Source: Oscillospiraceae bacterium (lineage in GTDB: Bacteria; Bacillota; Clostridia; Monoglobales; WRAG01). Taken from it: a stretch of 48,997 bases of DNA. A model generated the notes under the pieces. That model made no database searches. It had not been told where the DNA came from and saw nothing but the letters and a program-made list of their open reading frames with translations. The position numbers and the translations under genes were made by a program. Numbering within the stretch: position 1 is the stretch's first letter; every line of letters begins with the position of its first letter. Below are positions 18,524 through 25,844 of the stretch, piece by piece. Location of the stretch: the NCBI GenBank assembly GCA_009780345.1, contig WRAG01000016.1:1-48997 (forward strand), given 5' to 3'.

Positions 18524-18558
18524 TAAATAAATTCCTCCGTTTATAAAATTGTCAATCG

Positions 18559-18873
18559 TTATCTAATTCTCGCCGAGTCTACAAAAATCCTGTCGCCGGG
18601 CATTGCAAGCCTAAGACTTTCCCGCGCGACACGTTTTATAAACTCGTCCGTGTCAACTTGCTCAAGCGTCTCCTGAAGAACCGCGTTTTGCAAATTCACT
18701 TCCTCAACTCGCGCCCAAACCGCGGCGGTTTGCTGAACATTATCATTGATTCGCCTCTGCTGATCAAGAAATGTAACGCACAAATAAAACGCAAGAACAA
18801 CAAACCCAACGCATTTTAGAAATTGCTTTAGGTTCAATGTTCTTCTTTGTGTTTTTTTGATATTTCTCGCCAT
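18559..18873 (-). CDS. divIC: DivIC/FtsB-like septum formation protein
   Basis: 104 residues from the ATG at 18873. A short basic cytoplasmic tail, one membrane segment (VGFVVLAFYLCVTFL) and an extracytoplasmic coiled coil (RRINDNVQQTAAVWARVEEV) match DivIC, a divisome component that works with FtsL and DivIB. The C-terminal FIKRVARESLRLAMPGDRIF is characteristic. An ATG three codons earlier overlaps the -10 box of a perfect sigma-A-type promoter and so cannot be translated from it. Transcription from that promoter would begin at or within a base or so of the ATG at 18873. The message is probably leaderless; no Shine-Dalgarno sequence is present. Confidence 0.88.
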   Translation of the reverse strand: MARNIKKTQRRTLNLKQFLKCVGFVVLAFYLCVTFLDQQRRINDNVQQTAAVWARVEEVNLQNAVLQETLEQVDTDEFIKRVARESLRLAMPGDRIFVDSARIR

Positions 18874-18880
18874 GTTATAC

Positions 18881-18909
18881 ATTATACATTATCGGTAGGA
18901 CGTTGTCAA
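18881..18909 (-). promoter_or_regulatory. Sigma-A-type promoter of divIC
   Basis: On the minus strand TTGACA (18909-18904), 17-base spacer, TATAAT (18886-18881). The -35 box lies just beyond the yabQ stop codon. The expected start site, 7 bases past the -10 box, is 18874 +/- 1, next to the divIC ATG at 18873. Confidence 0.8.
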
Positions 18910-19419
18910 TTATTTTTTGCGCGCCGCGAACCTAAAATTTTTGAACCCCCGCGCCAACCGTTCTCGCTTTATTTTAAGGGCTGAACCGGTCTTTTTCGCC
19001 CTTCGTCTTGTATACCAAATAATAACGTTAAACGGCTTAATTAAAATTTTATACAAGATTTTCAGCGGAAATAATACAATTTTCACCGCAATAATCAGCG
19101 TTTTAATCAAAATTCCTACAATTTTTATCAAAATCATGACAACCGCGTCTCGAAACGCCAGCCGATACAACACAAATCCGCAAATCACGCCGAACATCTC
19201 GAACCACCGAATATATCCCCGCCCAACGGTGAATGAAACCACAAATACGACAAGCGCAACCATCACAATAAACAATATATCTTGCGCCAAGATTGAACCG
19301 CCTTTGGGTTTTGTCATTTTCCTTAGCGCGCGGAAGCAATCATACAAAAGCCCCGAACCAAGTCCGGCTATCATCGACCATATAAAGAATTCCAACTGCA
19401 TTTCTAAGGTAATATCCAT
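18910..19419 (-). CDS. yabQ: Spore cortex biosynthesis protein YabQ
   Basis: 169 residues. Membrane segments occur at about residues 10-28, 43-64 and 70-100, followed by an extended amphipathic region (LIKIVGILIKTLIIAVKIVL) and a basic C-terminus rich in Lys/Arg. The N-terminal EFFIWSMIAGLGSGLLYDCF is typical of YabQ, which is needed for spore cortex formation in Bacillus. It follows yabP and precedes divIC, the conserved order. The ATG has GAGGAGGG four bases upstream. Confidence 0.9.
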   Translation of the reverse strand: MDITLEMQLEFFIWSMIAGLGSGLLYDCFRALRKMTKPKGGSILAQDILFIVMVALVVFVVSFTVGRGYIRWFEMFGVICGFVLYRLAFRDAVVMILIKIVGILIKTLIIAVKIVLFPLKILYKILIKPFNVIIWYTRRRAKKTGSALKIKRERLARGFKNFRFAARKK

Positions 19420-19460
19420 AATAGCCCTCCTCGGGGATTAAAGCGAATAATCAAGGAATA

Positions 19461-19763
19461 TTACTTAAACATTTTCGCGAAAAATCCGCCGCCCGACGAT
19501 TCGCGCCCACCCATAGAATCGCTGTATACAAGGCTTTCAACGTCCCCCTCAATCACGACCTCGCTGCTTTCGACGTTTAGCTTGTTGATATGAAAATCGC
19601 TGCCCTTCACCGTCAAAAGCCCCGCACTCGTGAATAAAACGACAGTCTGCTCGTCAAAACTGTCAACGTCTTCAACCCCTGATATACTTACCTTATTACG
19701 GTTTTCCATGATAATATTATGATTTAGGTTCGACTGTAAACCTGACATTCTGCGTTCCTCCAT
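19461..19763 (-). CDS. yabP: Sporulation protein YabP
   Basis: 100 residues. HNIIMENRNKVSISGVEDV, SFDEQTVVLFTSAGLLTVKG and FHINKLNVESSEVVIEGDVE match the YabP/YqfC fold; the distant paralogue YqfC lies at 21091. In Bacillus it is made in the mother cell under SigE. Two starts are possible: ATG at 19763 after AAAGGATGG, or the inner ATG at 19748 with GGAGG eight bases upstream, which is the stronger site. The Ser/Gly-rich C-terminus ends in FFAKMFK. Confidence 0.9.
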   Translation of the reverse strand: MEERRMSGLQSNLNHNIIMENRNKVSISGVEDVDSFDEQTVVLFTSAGLLTVKGSDFHINKLNVESSEVVIEGDVESLVYSDSMGGRESSGGGFFAKMFK

Positions 19764-19818
19764 TTAAATCCATCCTTTCACTGTAAATTTACCTAAATAT
19801 ATGAACATTTCGGACAAC

Positions 19819-20925
19819 TTATGACTTTACTTTCCTGCACAATCGAACGAAAGCAACCGCAATCACAATCCCCGCCAAACTCCACGCGATGGCAATCAGC
19901 GAATTGACGAATAACGGATTCAGCATTTGCCCAGTTTGATGAATCCGCTCAAACGCCGCGAAAGCTTGCGCGTTCAACTGTATATCAAGCGGAACAAGCA
20001 CGCATATCACATATGTAATCACTCCCGATATAATTCCCGACAAAAATTTCCCGGCAATGCAAGGAAGCATCGAAAGCCCGCTCCCGCTGATAATCGCCGA
20101 CACTTGCGTAGTCACGGATAACCCCGAAAATGATAACATAAACGATATCACCGCAAGTTTGACTGGCAAGGCGATATTTTGCAGCGCCGTAAATTCCGAA
20201 ATCCCCGCCGAGATTTCGATTATCCCCGCGCCAAGCGCGTTGGCAATGCTATTTCCTAAATTAGGCATCATGCCAACCAGCCCGCCGAACAGTATCACAA
20301 ACGCGCAAATCTTCGCCATCGTCCCGACGGCGGAATAAACCGCGCTCCCGATTATGCCGCTATCCGCCTCTTTGCGAACAACCAAATTCTTCGGCGGCAA
20401 CGCGGGACGGTCGCAACCGCGCTTGTAAAACCTAAAAATCAACCCAACCGAAATCGCCGCAAGCACATGAGAAACATACAAAACATATCCGATCGCCGGC
20501 GAGGATAACATCCCAACCCCAATCGCGCCGATAATAAAAAGCGGCCCCGAATTATTGCAAAACGCAAGCATGCGTTCCGCCTCGGTTTTCGTGCAATCGC
20601 CTGAATCGTAAAGTTCCCGCGCGATCTTCGCCCCAATCGGATAGCCGGAAATCAGCCCCATCACAAGCGCAAGCGCGCCGCTTCCCGGAATATTAAAAAG
20701 CGGTCGCATAAGCGGCGATAAATTGCGTGACATATAGCGTGGCAGCCCCAACTTCACCAAAATTCCCGCCGCAACGAGAAATGGAAAAAGCGACGGAATA
20801 ATCACATCTATGCACAGTAAAACCGCCTCCCGCCCTCGTTCCAGAAACGCGGCGGGATTTATGATAAGCATTGCGACAAACAGCGCAACCAACAACCCTA
20901 ACAGTATTTTGCCGATTTTACTCAA
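19819..20925 (-). CDS. ylbJ: Sporulation integral membrane protein YlbJ
   Basis: About 368 residues with eight or more membrane segments and two gate-type repeats (LFPFLVAAGILVKLGLPRYM and the later AVISFMLSFSGLSVTTQVSA). MGLISGYPIGAKIARELY is characteristic. YlbJ is SigE-controlled in Bacillus and needed for heat-resistant spores; its transport role is not established. A TTG at 20925 (eight bases after GAGG) is preferred to the GTG at 20934. It is divergent from yqfC, so sporulation genes face both ways from 20.9-21.1 kb. Confidence 0.9.
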   Translation of the reverse strand: MSKIGKILLGLLVALFVAMLIINPAAFLERGREAVLLCIDVIIPSLFPFLVAAGILVKLGLPRYMSRNLSPLMRPLFNIPGSGALALVMGLISGYPIGAKIARELYDSGDCTKTEAERMLAFCNNSGPLFIIGAIGVGMLSSPAIGYVLYVSHVLAAISVGLIFRFYKRGCDRPALPPKNLVVRKEADSGIIGSAVYSAVGTMAKICAFVILFGGLVGMMPNLGNSIANALGAGIIEISAGISEFTALQNIALPVKLAVISFMLSFSGLSVTTQVSAIISGSGLSMLPCIAGKFLSGIISGVITYVICVLVPLDIQLNAQAFAAFERIHQTGQMLNPLFVNSLIAIAWSLAGIVIAVAFVRLCRKVKS

Positions 20926-20940
20926 AGTCAACACCTCATA

Positions 20941-20976
20941 AAATCAATTAACAATTAACAATGTATAATTAACAAT
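20941..20976. repeat. AATTAACAATT-type short repeat, intergenic copy
   Basis: An AT-rich, partly palindromic run of AATTAACA-like words followed by ATGTATAATTAACAATTG. A related copy lies inside the GNAT gene at about 27640-27678. Here it is in the ylbJ/yqfC divergent spacer. Confidence 0.6.
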
Positions 20977-21090
20977 TGTGGATGGAATCCGCAAAGCGAA
21001 TTCCTTAATTTATATTCATGTTTTGTCCCGTTTACGCATAAATTTTTGTAGGGGCGGCATTTTTTCGCCCGCAATAAAGGAGATAAAACC

Positions 21091-21426
21091 ATGCCAAGCA
21101 AAAACAGAAATCGAAATAGAAACCGCAATCCCTCCCCTGACAACGCCATGCCGCAACAACCAAGCGGAATCAAAGTCAAAATCGCGGAGGCGCTTGACGT
21201 ATCCAAAGATATTGTTCTAAACCTGCCGCGCATTGTGTTGATCGGCACCGGCGAACTTACAATCGAAAATTACGAAGGAATTTTAGAATACAGCGAAAAC
21301 CTAATTTCAATCGGCGCGAACGGAATGAAAATAAAAATCGTCGGTAAAAAGCTTGAAATCCGCACCATCACGGCGGAAATGCTGTTTATCACAGGATTTG
21401 TGCAGAATGTGGGGTTGAGTATGTAG
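21091..21426 (+). CDS. yqfC: Sporulation protein YqfC
   Basis: 111 residues. An Asn/Arg-rich N-terminus (NRNRNRNRNP) precedes the YabP/YqfC fold: LPRIVLIGTGELTIENYEGI, EYSENLISIGANGMKIKIVG, then RTITAEMLFITGFV. It pairs with yqfD downstream, as in Bacillus, where both are SigE-dependent. AAAGGAG precedes the ATG. Instead of being closely spaced, the two genes are separated by a 196-base repeat-like spacer. Confidence 0.9.
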   Translation: MPSKNRNRNRNRNPSPDNAMPQQPSGIKVKIAEALDVSKDIVLNLPRIVLIGTGELTIENYEGILEYSENLISIGANGMKIKIVGKKLEIRTITAEMLFITGFVQNVGLSM

Positions 21427-21622
21427 AGGTTACCATACTCAATTGTCCGTAATCGAAAAGCCCCGCTTCCAGGCAAAGGGGGTGTCGCCGAATGGCGACG
21501 GGGGATTGTTTGGACCACCCCGTCCGCTACGCGTCCACCCCTCCACAGAGGGGAATACAATCCTCAGTCAGCAGAGCTGACAGCTCCTTTGCCAAAGGAG
21601 CCTAACAATGTAGGAGGAAAAT
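21427..21622 (+). repeat. Hairpin-rich spacer element between yqfC and yqfD
   Basis: Three clean hairpins are present: GTCGCC-GAAT-GGCGAC (21484-21499), GTCAGC-AGA-GCTGAC (21567-21581) and CTCCTTTG-C-CAAAGGAG (21584-21600). The arrangement (CTCAGTCAGC...GAG) resembles widespread Clostridia intergenic repeats and differs from the island modules except for the GTCGCC stem. The yqfD ribosome binding site follows immediately. Confidence 0.6.
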
Positions 21623-22852
21623 ATGTTTCTAGTCAAATTTTTCAATTTTATCAAGGGTTACCTGCTCATTTCGGTGGACGGATATTTTTTAGAGCGGTTT
21701 ATCAACATATGTATCAAGCGCGGAATTTTCATTTGGGATATCCACAAAATTAGCAATACCAACATGCGGGTAAAAATGTCGGTCAAGGCGTTTCGGCAAA
21801 TTCGCCCAATCGCGTTCCGCACAAAAAGCCGCGTTCGAATTCACACGCGCCGCGGCGTTCCGTTTATCATCCACAAATACCGCAAACGCCGCGGACTTTT
21901 AATCGGACTTTGCGTATTTATCCTAATGATGTGGTATTTTTCCTCGTTTGTGACAGGAATCGAGATTACCGGCACCGAAATCGTGGAAGTCGAAGTTATC
22001 CGCGAACATCTCGCCGAATACGGCGTGGAAATCGGACGAAGAGTAAGCCGAATCGACGAACATTTCGTGCGAAACCGAATGATGACGGCAATCCCCGAAA
22101 TTTCATGGATCGTAATTAATATTCAAGGCTCCAAAATTTACGTGAACGTTCAAGAACGCAATATTATCCCCGAACGAATCCCCGAAGACGTTCCTTGCAA
22201 CATAATCGCAACCCGCGGCGGTATTATTGAAGTGATGAATATCCGAAACGGACTTAGTATGGTAAACGTCGGCGACGCAGTAAACGAGGGCGATTTGCTT
22301 GTGTCCGGCGTTATCGACTCAGAAACGGCGGGCGCAAGATTCGTCCACTCGTTCGGCGAAGTGTTCGCGCGAACGTGGTACGAGGCAACCGCCGAATACG
22401 AGCTAAACTTCGAAGAGCGGGTTGACACAGGACGAGATATAAATAAACGCTCGATAAGATTTATGAATTTTCAAATAAATCTTTACATCCGCCGAAGAAT
22501 ACCTTATACTGTATACGAGCGAACAAGAACGGTAAGCGCGCGACAAGTGCCGTTTCTCCCCCCGCTTTATATTTTAACGAACAACTTTCGCGAACAAACG
22601 ATTGTGCAGCGAACCCGCACAATTGACGATATTTTAATCCTCGCGGATTCGGAACTGCGCACGCAACTGAACGAGCAACTCCCGCCCGACGCCGAAGTGA
22701 CGGAGGCGAATATGACGCACGAGTTTGTGTCGCCCAATTTGGTAAGGGTGACCATGGTTTACACCGTTCGTGAAGACATCGCGCGGCAAGTGCTCTTCGA
22801 CGTGGAGGCAACGGAGTTGCCGCCCTTGCGCCCAACGGACGCGGGTTTTTAG
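21623..22852 (+). CDS. yqfD: Sporulation protein YqfD
   Basis: 409 residues. A basic N-terminal cytoplasmic region (to about residue 90) leads to a membrane segment (GLCVFILMMWYFSSFVTGIE). A large extracytoplasmic domain follows with TEIVEVEVIREHLAEYGVE and VKVEVNVQERNIIPE-like strands (VNVQERNIIPERIPEDVPCN), a stage IV sporulation/POTRA-like fold. In Bacillus YqfD is SigE-controlled and required for sporulation. AGGAGG lies eight bases before the ATG. The gene ends directly in a repeat island. Confidence 0.9.
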   Translation: MFLVKFFNFIKGYLLISVDGYFLERFINICIKRGIFIWDIHKISNTNMRVKMSVKAFRQIRPIAFRTKSRVRIHTRRGVPFIIHKYRKRRGLLIGLCVFILMMWYFSSFVTGIEITGTEIVEVEVIREHLAEYGVEIGRRVSRIDEHFVRNRMMTAIPEISWIVINIQGSKIYVNVQERNIIPERIPEDVPCNIIATRGGIIEVMNIRNGLSMVNVGDAVNEGDLLVSGVIDSETAGARFVHSFGEVFARTWYEATAEYELNFEERVDTGRDINKRSIRFMNFQINLYIRRRIPYTVYERTRTVSARQVPFLPPLYILTNNFREQTIVQRTRTIDDILILADSELRTQLNEQLPPDAEVTEANMTHEFVSPNLVRVTMVYTVREDIARQVLFDVEATELPPLRPTDAGF

Positions 22853-22883
22853 GGCAAGGCATTGCAGCCGTTGCGCCTGCGGA

Positions 22884-23040
22884 CGCGGGCTTAAAACCTT
22901 ATTAGGATATGCCCCAGGGCATTAAACCGTCAAGGGTGTTGGAACGGCAAAAAGCGTCGTTTGAATGGCGAAAGGTAATTGTTGACGCTTTGCGTCAACC
23001 GCCATTACCGAACACCTTTAACAAATCCCGAAAAACTTTT
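22884..23040 (-). repeat. Left arm of the inverted repeat (E module, reverse)
   Basis: It matches the reverse complement of 23377-23534 with only scattered differences. The hairpin GTTGACGC-AAA-GCGTCAAC lies within it. A diverged single copy lies at about 407-565, where that hairpin reads GTTGGCGC-AAA-GTGCCAAC. Confidence 0.75.
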
Positions 23041-23130
23041 GACGGCAAAAGATGATGAAACTCCTCGCAAAAAACGCTTCGGAGGGCTAAATCTCTAAGT
23101 AATAAATTGCTAAGAAATTTATGCCAAACC

Positions 23131-23194
23131 GTCGCCACTATGCCGCCAACCCACGCAAAAAACGCATGGGCACCCCATCTGGCATGAGGGCGAC
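23131..23194 (-). repeat. C hairpin copy 1
   Basis: Outer stem GTCGCC/GGCGAC, two mismatches, then TATGCC/GGCATG. The second copy at 30581-30643 has TATGTC/GACATG, a compensating C:G to T:A change. A further inner stem follows (CCCA...TGGG). Confidence 0.6.
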
Positions 23195-23376
23195 AAAAAT
23201 TAGTAACCGCGTTCGCGGAAAAATTACAGAGATATAGCACCGTTTTAGTCGAGCTTGCGGCTTTTGCCGCCGTAGATACTAAACTGAGGGGATGTTGTTT
23301 GCAGTCCTCAACAAAGCGGCGCGCTTTTAATAGCGCCATAGCGCGTTTGCGACGCCTGTTTTGATAAAACTTTTTT

Positions 23377-23534
23377 AAAAGTTTTTCGGGGTTTGTCAAG
23401 GGTATTCGGTAATGGCGGTTGACGCAAAGCGTCAACAATTACCTTTCGCCATTCAAACGACGCTTTTTGCCGTTCCAATACCCTTGACGACTTTTATGCC
23501 CTAGGGCATACCCTAAAAGGTTTTAAACCAGCGC
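23377..23534 (+). repeat. Right arm of the inverted repeat (E module)
   Basis: Partner of 22884-23040. It ends in AAGGTTTTAAACCAGCGC, just upstream of the ribosome binding site of the MBL hydrolase gene. Confidence 0.75.
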
Positions 23535-23568
23535 TGTAAGCGCTAAAATAAAAAAAAGGAGCATCCCT

Positions 23569-24201
23569 ATGCTATTCAAACAATTAGTAATCGGCACAAT
23601 GGCAAACAACTGCTACATCATTGCCGACGAGGAAACCCGCGAGGCGGCAATCTTCGACGCGCCTTTTTACGGCGCACCGATATGCGACTTTCTCACCGAA
23701 AATAATCTAAACCTGAAATATATCATACTAACCCACGGACATTTCGACCACATAACCGCGGTTCATGATATACTCGCAAAATTCCCGAACGCGAAAATCG
23801 TCGCGCATACAAGCAGCGACATACTCTTCGCCGACACGGCGAAAAACCTAACCGACAGATATTGTCGCAAACCCTTTACGCTAAGCGCGGACATCAAAGT
23901 GGAAGACGGTGACATCATAAAGCTTGGAAATATTGAGATAAAAGTAATCCATACCCCGGGACACACCTGCGACAGCTTGTGTTTCCTGGTTGAGGACAAG
24001 CTTATCTCGGGCGATACTCTTTTCCGCTTCGAAGTCGGACGCGCCGACTTCCCAACAAGCAGTTTCGAGCAGGAAATCAGCTCGATCGTCGATAAACTCT
24101 ACGCTTTACCGCCCGAAACCCGCGTCTACCCCGGGCACGGCGAACCAACAACAATCGGCGACGAAATCAAAGGAAATCCATACACAAGAGGGAAAGCATG
24201 A
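23569..24201 (+). CDS. MBL-fold metallohydrolase (glyoxalase II-like)
   Basis: 210 residues. The di-metal motif HGHFDH is at residues 56-61. The further ligands are in HTPGHTCDS, SGDTLFRFEVGR (Asp) and YPGHGEPTT (His), so the site is complete. The small size and motif spacing fit YcbL/glyoxalase II-like hydrolases that act on thioesters or related compounds; the substrate is not predictable. It overlaps hemZ by 4 bases (ATGA), so the two are translationally coupled. Its ATG has AAAGGAG. Confidence 0.88.
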   Translation: MLFKQLVIGTMANNCYIIADEETREAAIFDAPFYGAPICDFLTENNLNLKYIILTHGHFDHITAVHDILAKFPNAKIVAHTSSDILFADTAKNLTDRYCRKPFTLSADIKVEDGDIIKLGNIEIKVIHTPGHTCDSLCFLVEDKLISGDTLFRFEVGRADFPTSSFEQEISSIVDKLYALPPETRVYPGHGEPTTIGDEIKGNPYTRGKA

Positions 24202-25448
24202 AGAAATTTGAGATTACCAAACATTGGGGGCGGCTTGTCGGCATAAGACCGATAAAAACCGCCACACGCCTTATGGCAGAGGGCAAAACCGCCGCCGAAA
24301 TCATATCATATTTTACCGACAAATTTGAAACAACGCTTGAAATAGCAGAGCTCGCGCTTACGGTCGCACAAACCGAAAAACCTATTATCGACGCCTCCGA
24401 CCCCAAAGGTGTAAGTCTTTACATCCACATCCCATTTTGTCCGTCTCGCTGCTTTTATTGCTCATTCTCAAGTCCGCAAAGCAGTCACGCAACCCATCTA
24501 ATCCCCGAATATCTGCAAGCGCTGCACAAAGAGCTTGACGCCGCGCTTTTTATCATCAATCGAAACAAAAACATCGTCGAAACCATCTACATAGGCGGCG
24601 GAACGCCTACCGTGCTTGACGCGGCGCAGTTGGACGCCTTACTGTCCAAGCTATCGCATATCAAGGCAAAGGAATTCACCGTTGAAGCGGGCAGACCGGA
24701 CACGATAACCCGCGAAAAACTTGAAATCCTAAAACGGCATAACGTCACGCGAATCAGCATAAACCCGCAAACAATGGATGACGAGACCCTCGTCCGAATC
24801 GGACGAAAACACACAAGCGAACAAACTCGCGCCGCAATCGCGGAAGCGCGCAAGTGCGGATTCGACAATATCAATATGGACATGATCGCAGGACTGCCGG
24901 GCGAAACGTTTGATACGTTTCGCCGAACGTTGGAAGAAATTTGCGCGCTTTCCCCCGAAAATATTACCGTTCACGCGATGTGCGTCAAGCGGACAAGCGA
25001 TTTAAACTTTGATTTGCGTGGTAAAGCCGGCGCGATTCGCGGCACGAATCCAAGTATCACCTCAAATCCGAACATCGAATCGGACGAAAACTCCGCCGAC
25101 TTAACGCGCGGCGACGAAGTTGCCCGAATGGTAAAATTTTCGCGCGAAACGCTGACCGAGCGAGGCTATACGCCGTACTATCTCTATCGGCAGAAGCACA
25201 CGTTAGGCGATTGCGAAAATGTCGGATACTCAAAACCGGGATTTGAAGGAATTTATAACATACATATGATGTCGGAAATACAAACCATAATCGCCATTGG
25301 AGCAGGAAGCGTTACAAAATTCGTTGATTCGCGAAACAGCAACATCGAACGAATTTTCAACGTGAAAGAAGCAATCGATTATATCAACCGAATCGACGAA
25401 ATGATTGAGCGGAAAAATTTACTCATTGAAATTTCGGGTAATTTGTGA
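24198..25448 (+). CDS. hemZ: HemZ-type radical SAM coproporphyrinogen dehydrogenase-like protein
   Basis: 416 residues. The radical SAM cluster motif Cys-x3-Cys-x2-Cys is at residues 81, 85 and 88 (IPFCPSRCFYCSFSS). The core includes IYIGGGTPTVLDAAQLDALL, RISINPQTMDDETL and NMDMIAGLPGE, typical of the HemN/HemZ family. The N-terminal extension of about 75 residues, as in HemZ, separates it from plain HemN/HemW. In heme producers it would oxidise coproporphyrinogen III, but no other heme genes are nearby and many anaerobes keep HemZ for unclear roles. It overlaps the hydrolase gene upstream by 4 bases. Confidence 0.85.
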   Translation: MKKFEITKHWGRLVGIRPIKTATRLMAEGKTAAEIISYFTDKFETTLEIAELALTVAQTEKPIIDASDPKGVSLYIHIPFCPSRCFYCSFSSPQSSHATHLIPEYLQALHKELDAALFIINRNKNIVETIYIGGGTPTVLDAAQLDALLSKLSHIKAKEFTVEAGRPDTITREKLEILKRHNVTRISINPQTMDDETLVRIGRKHTSEQTRAAIAEARKCGFDNINMDMIAGLPGETFDTFRRTLEEICALSPENITVHAMCVKRTSDLNFDLRGKAGAIRGTNPSITSNPNIESDENSADLTRGDEVARMVKFSRETLTERGYTPYYLYRQKHTLGDCENVGYSKPGFEGIYNIHMMSEIQTIIAIGAGSVTKFVDSRNSNIERIFNVKEAIDYINRIDEMIERKNLLIEISGNL

Positions 25449-25490
25449 TAGAATAAAGTCAAGAAAATCACGAAAAAGGGAGTGATATAT

Positions 25491-25754
25491 TTGACATTTT
25501 TCGAAAAATTCAAAAAATGTGTTTCGGATATGAACAAAACCGCGGCAAAACTTATCAAATACGGAATCCTGTTCGCACTTGGGATATGTCTGATAGGCGT
25601 TGCGACATATCTGCTAAATTGGCATTTGTACATATTTAACTATTTAGGGAAACAGTTCGGCATACACATCATAACCGCCGGCATAAGCTTGTTTTCACAG
25701 TTCGTTATCGGCGGCTTGGTGCTGGATATAATCCAAAAAAGAAGAAACGCATAA
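25491..25754 (+). CDS. Small two-segment membrane protein
   Basis: 87 residues from TTG at 25491, eight bases after AAAGGGAG; an upstream GTG overlaps that site. Two hydrophobic segments (about residues 24-44 and 57-77) flank a short loop, with a positive C-terminus (KRRNA). I do not recognise a family. It follows hemZ by about 40 bases and is followed directly by a strong terminator, so it closes that transcript. Confidence 0.7.
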   Translation: MTFFEKFKKCVSDMNKTAAKLIKYGILFALGICLIGVATYLLNWHLYIFNYLGKQFGIHIITAGISLFSQFVIGGLVLDIIQKRRNA

Positions 25755-25755
25755 C

Positions 25756-25780
25756 AAAAGCCGCGAATGCGGCTTTTTTT
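25756..25780 (+). terminator. Intrinsic terminator
   Basis: AAAAGCCGC-GAAT-GCGGCTTTTTTT directly after the small membrane protein gene. It separates the hemZ transcript from the Dlt-like operon. Confidence 0.9.
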
Positions 25781-25790
25781 GTGCGAAAGA

Positions 25791-25819
25791 TTGACAAATG
25801 AATCAATATAAGATATACT
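25791..25819 (+). promoter_or_regulatory. Sigma-A-type promoter of the Dlt-like operon
   Basis: TTGACA (25791-25796), 17-base spacer, TATACT (25814-25819). The predicted start near 25826 gives a leader of about 20 bases before the adenylating-enzyme gene. Confidence 0.8.
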
Positions 25820-25844
25820 TTTCTGAGTTAGAAAGGTTGTGTGT

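Larger units (their letters stand above)
22853..23568. repeat. Intergenic hairpin island 4 with long terminal inverted repeats
   Basis: 716 bases. Two near-identical inverted arms of about 157 bases (22884-23040 and 23377-23534) enclose about 336 bases of island sequence in reverse orientation relative to islands 2 and 7. The centre carries the C hairpin at 23131-23194. A 147-codon minus-strand frame covers most of it, but the matching peptides in other islands are broken by indels, so I do not call it a gene. Confidence 0.7.

Noticed and set aside
20990-21060. SigE-type promoter upstream of yqfC (TATATTC ... CATAAATT)
   Set aside because: Spacing of about 22 bases between the boxes is too long; not supported.
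22995-23438. 147-codon minus-strand frame inside island 4 with partial peptide matches (ANLSANA-like) in islands 2 and 7
   Set aside because: Matches extend over short segments only, frames are broken by indels between copies, no ribosome site is present, and the bases are explained by hairpins and inverted arms.
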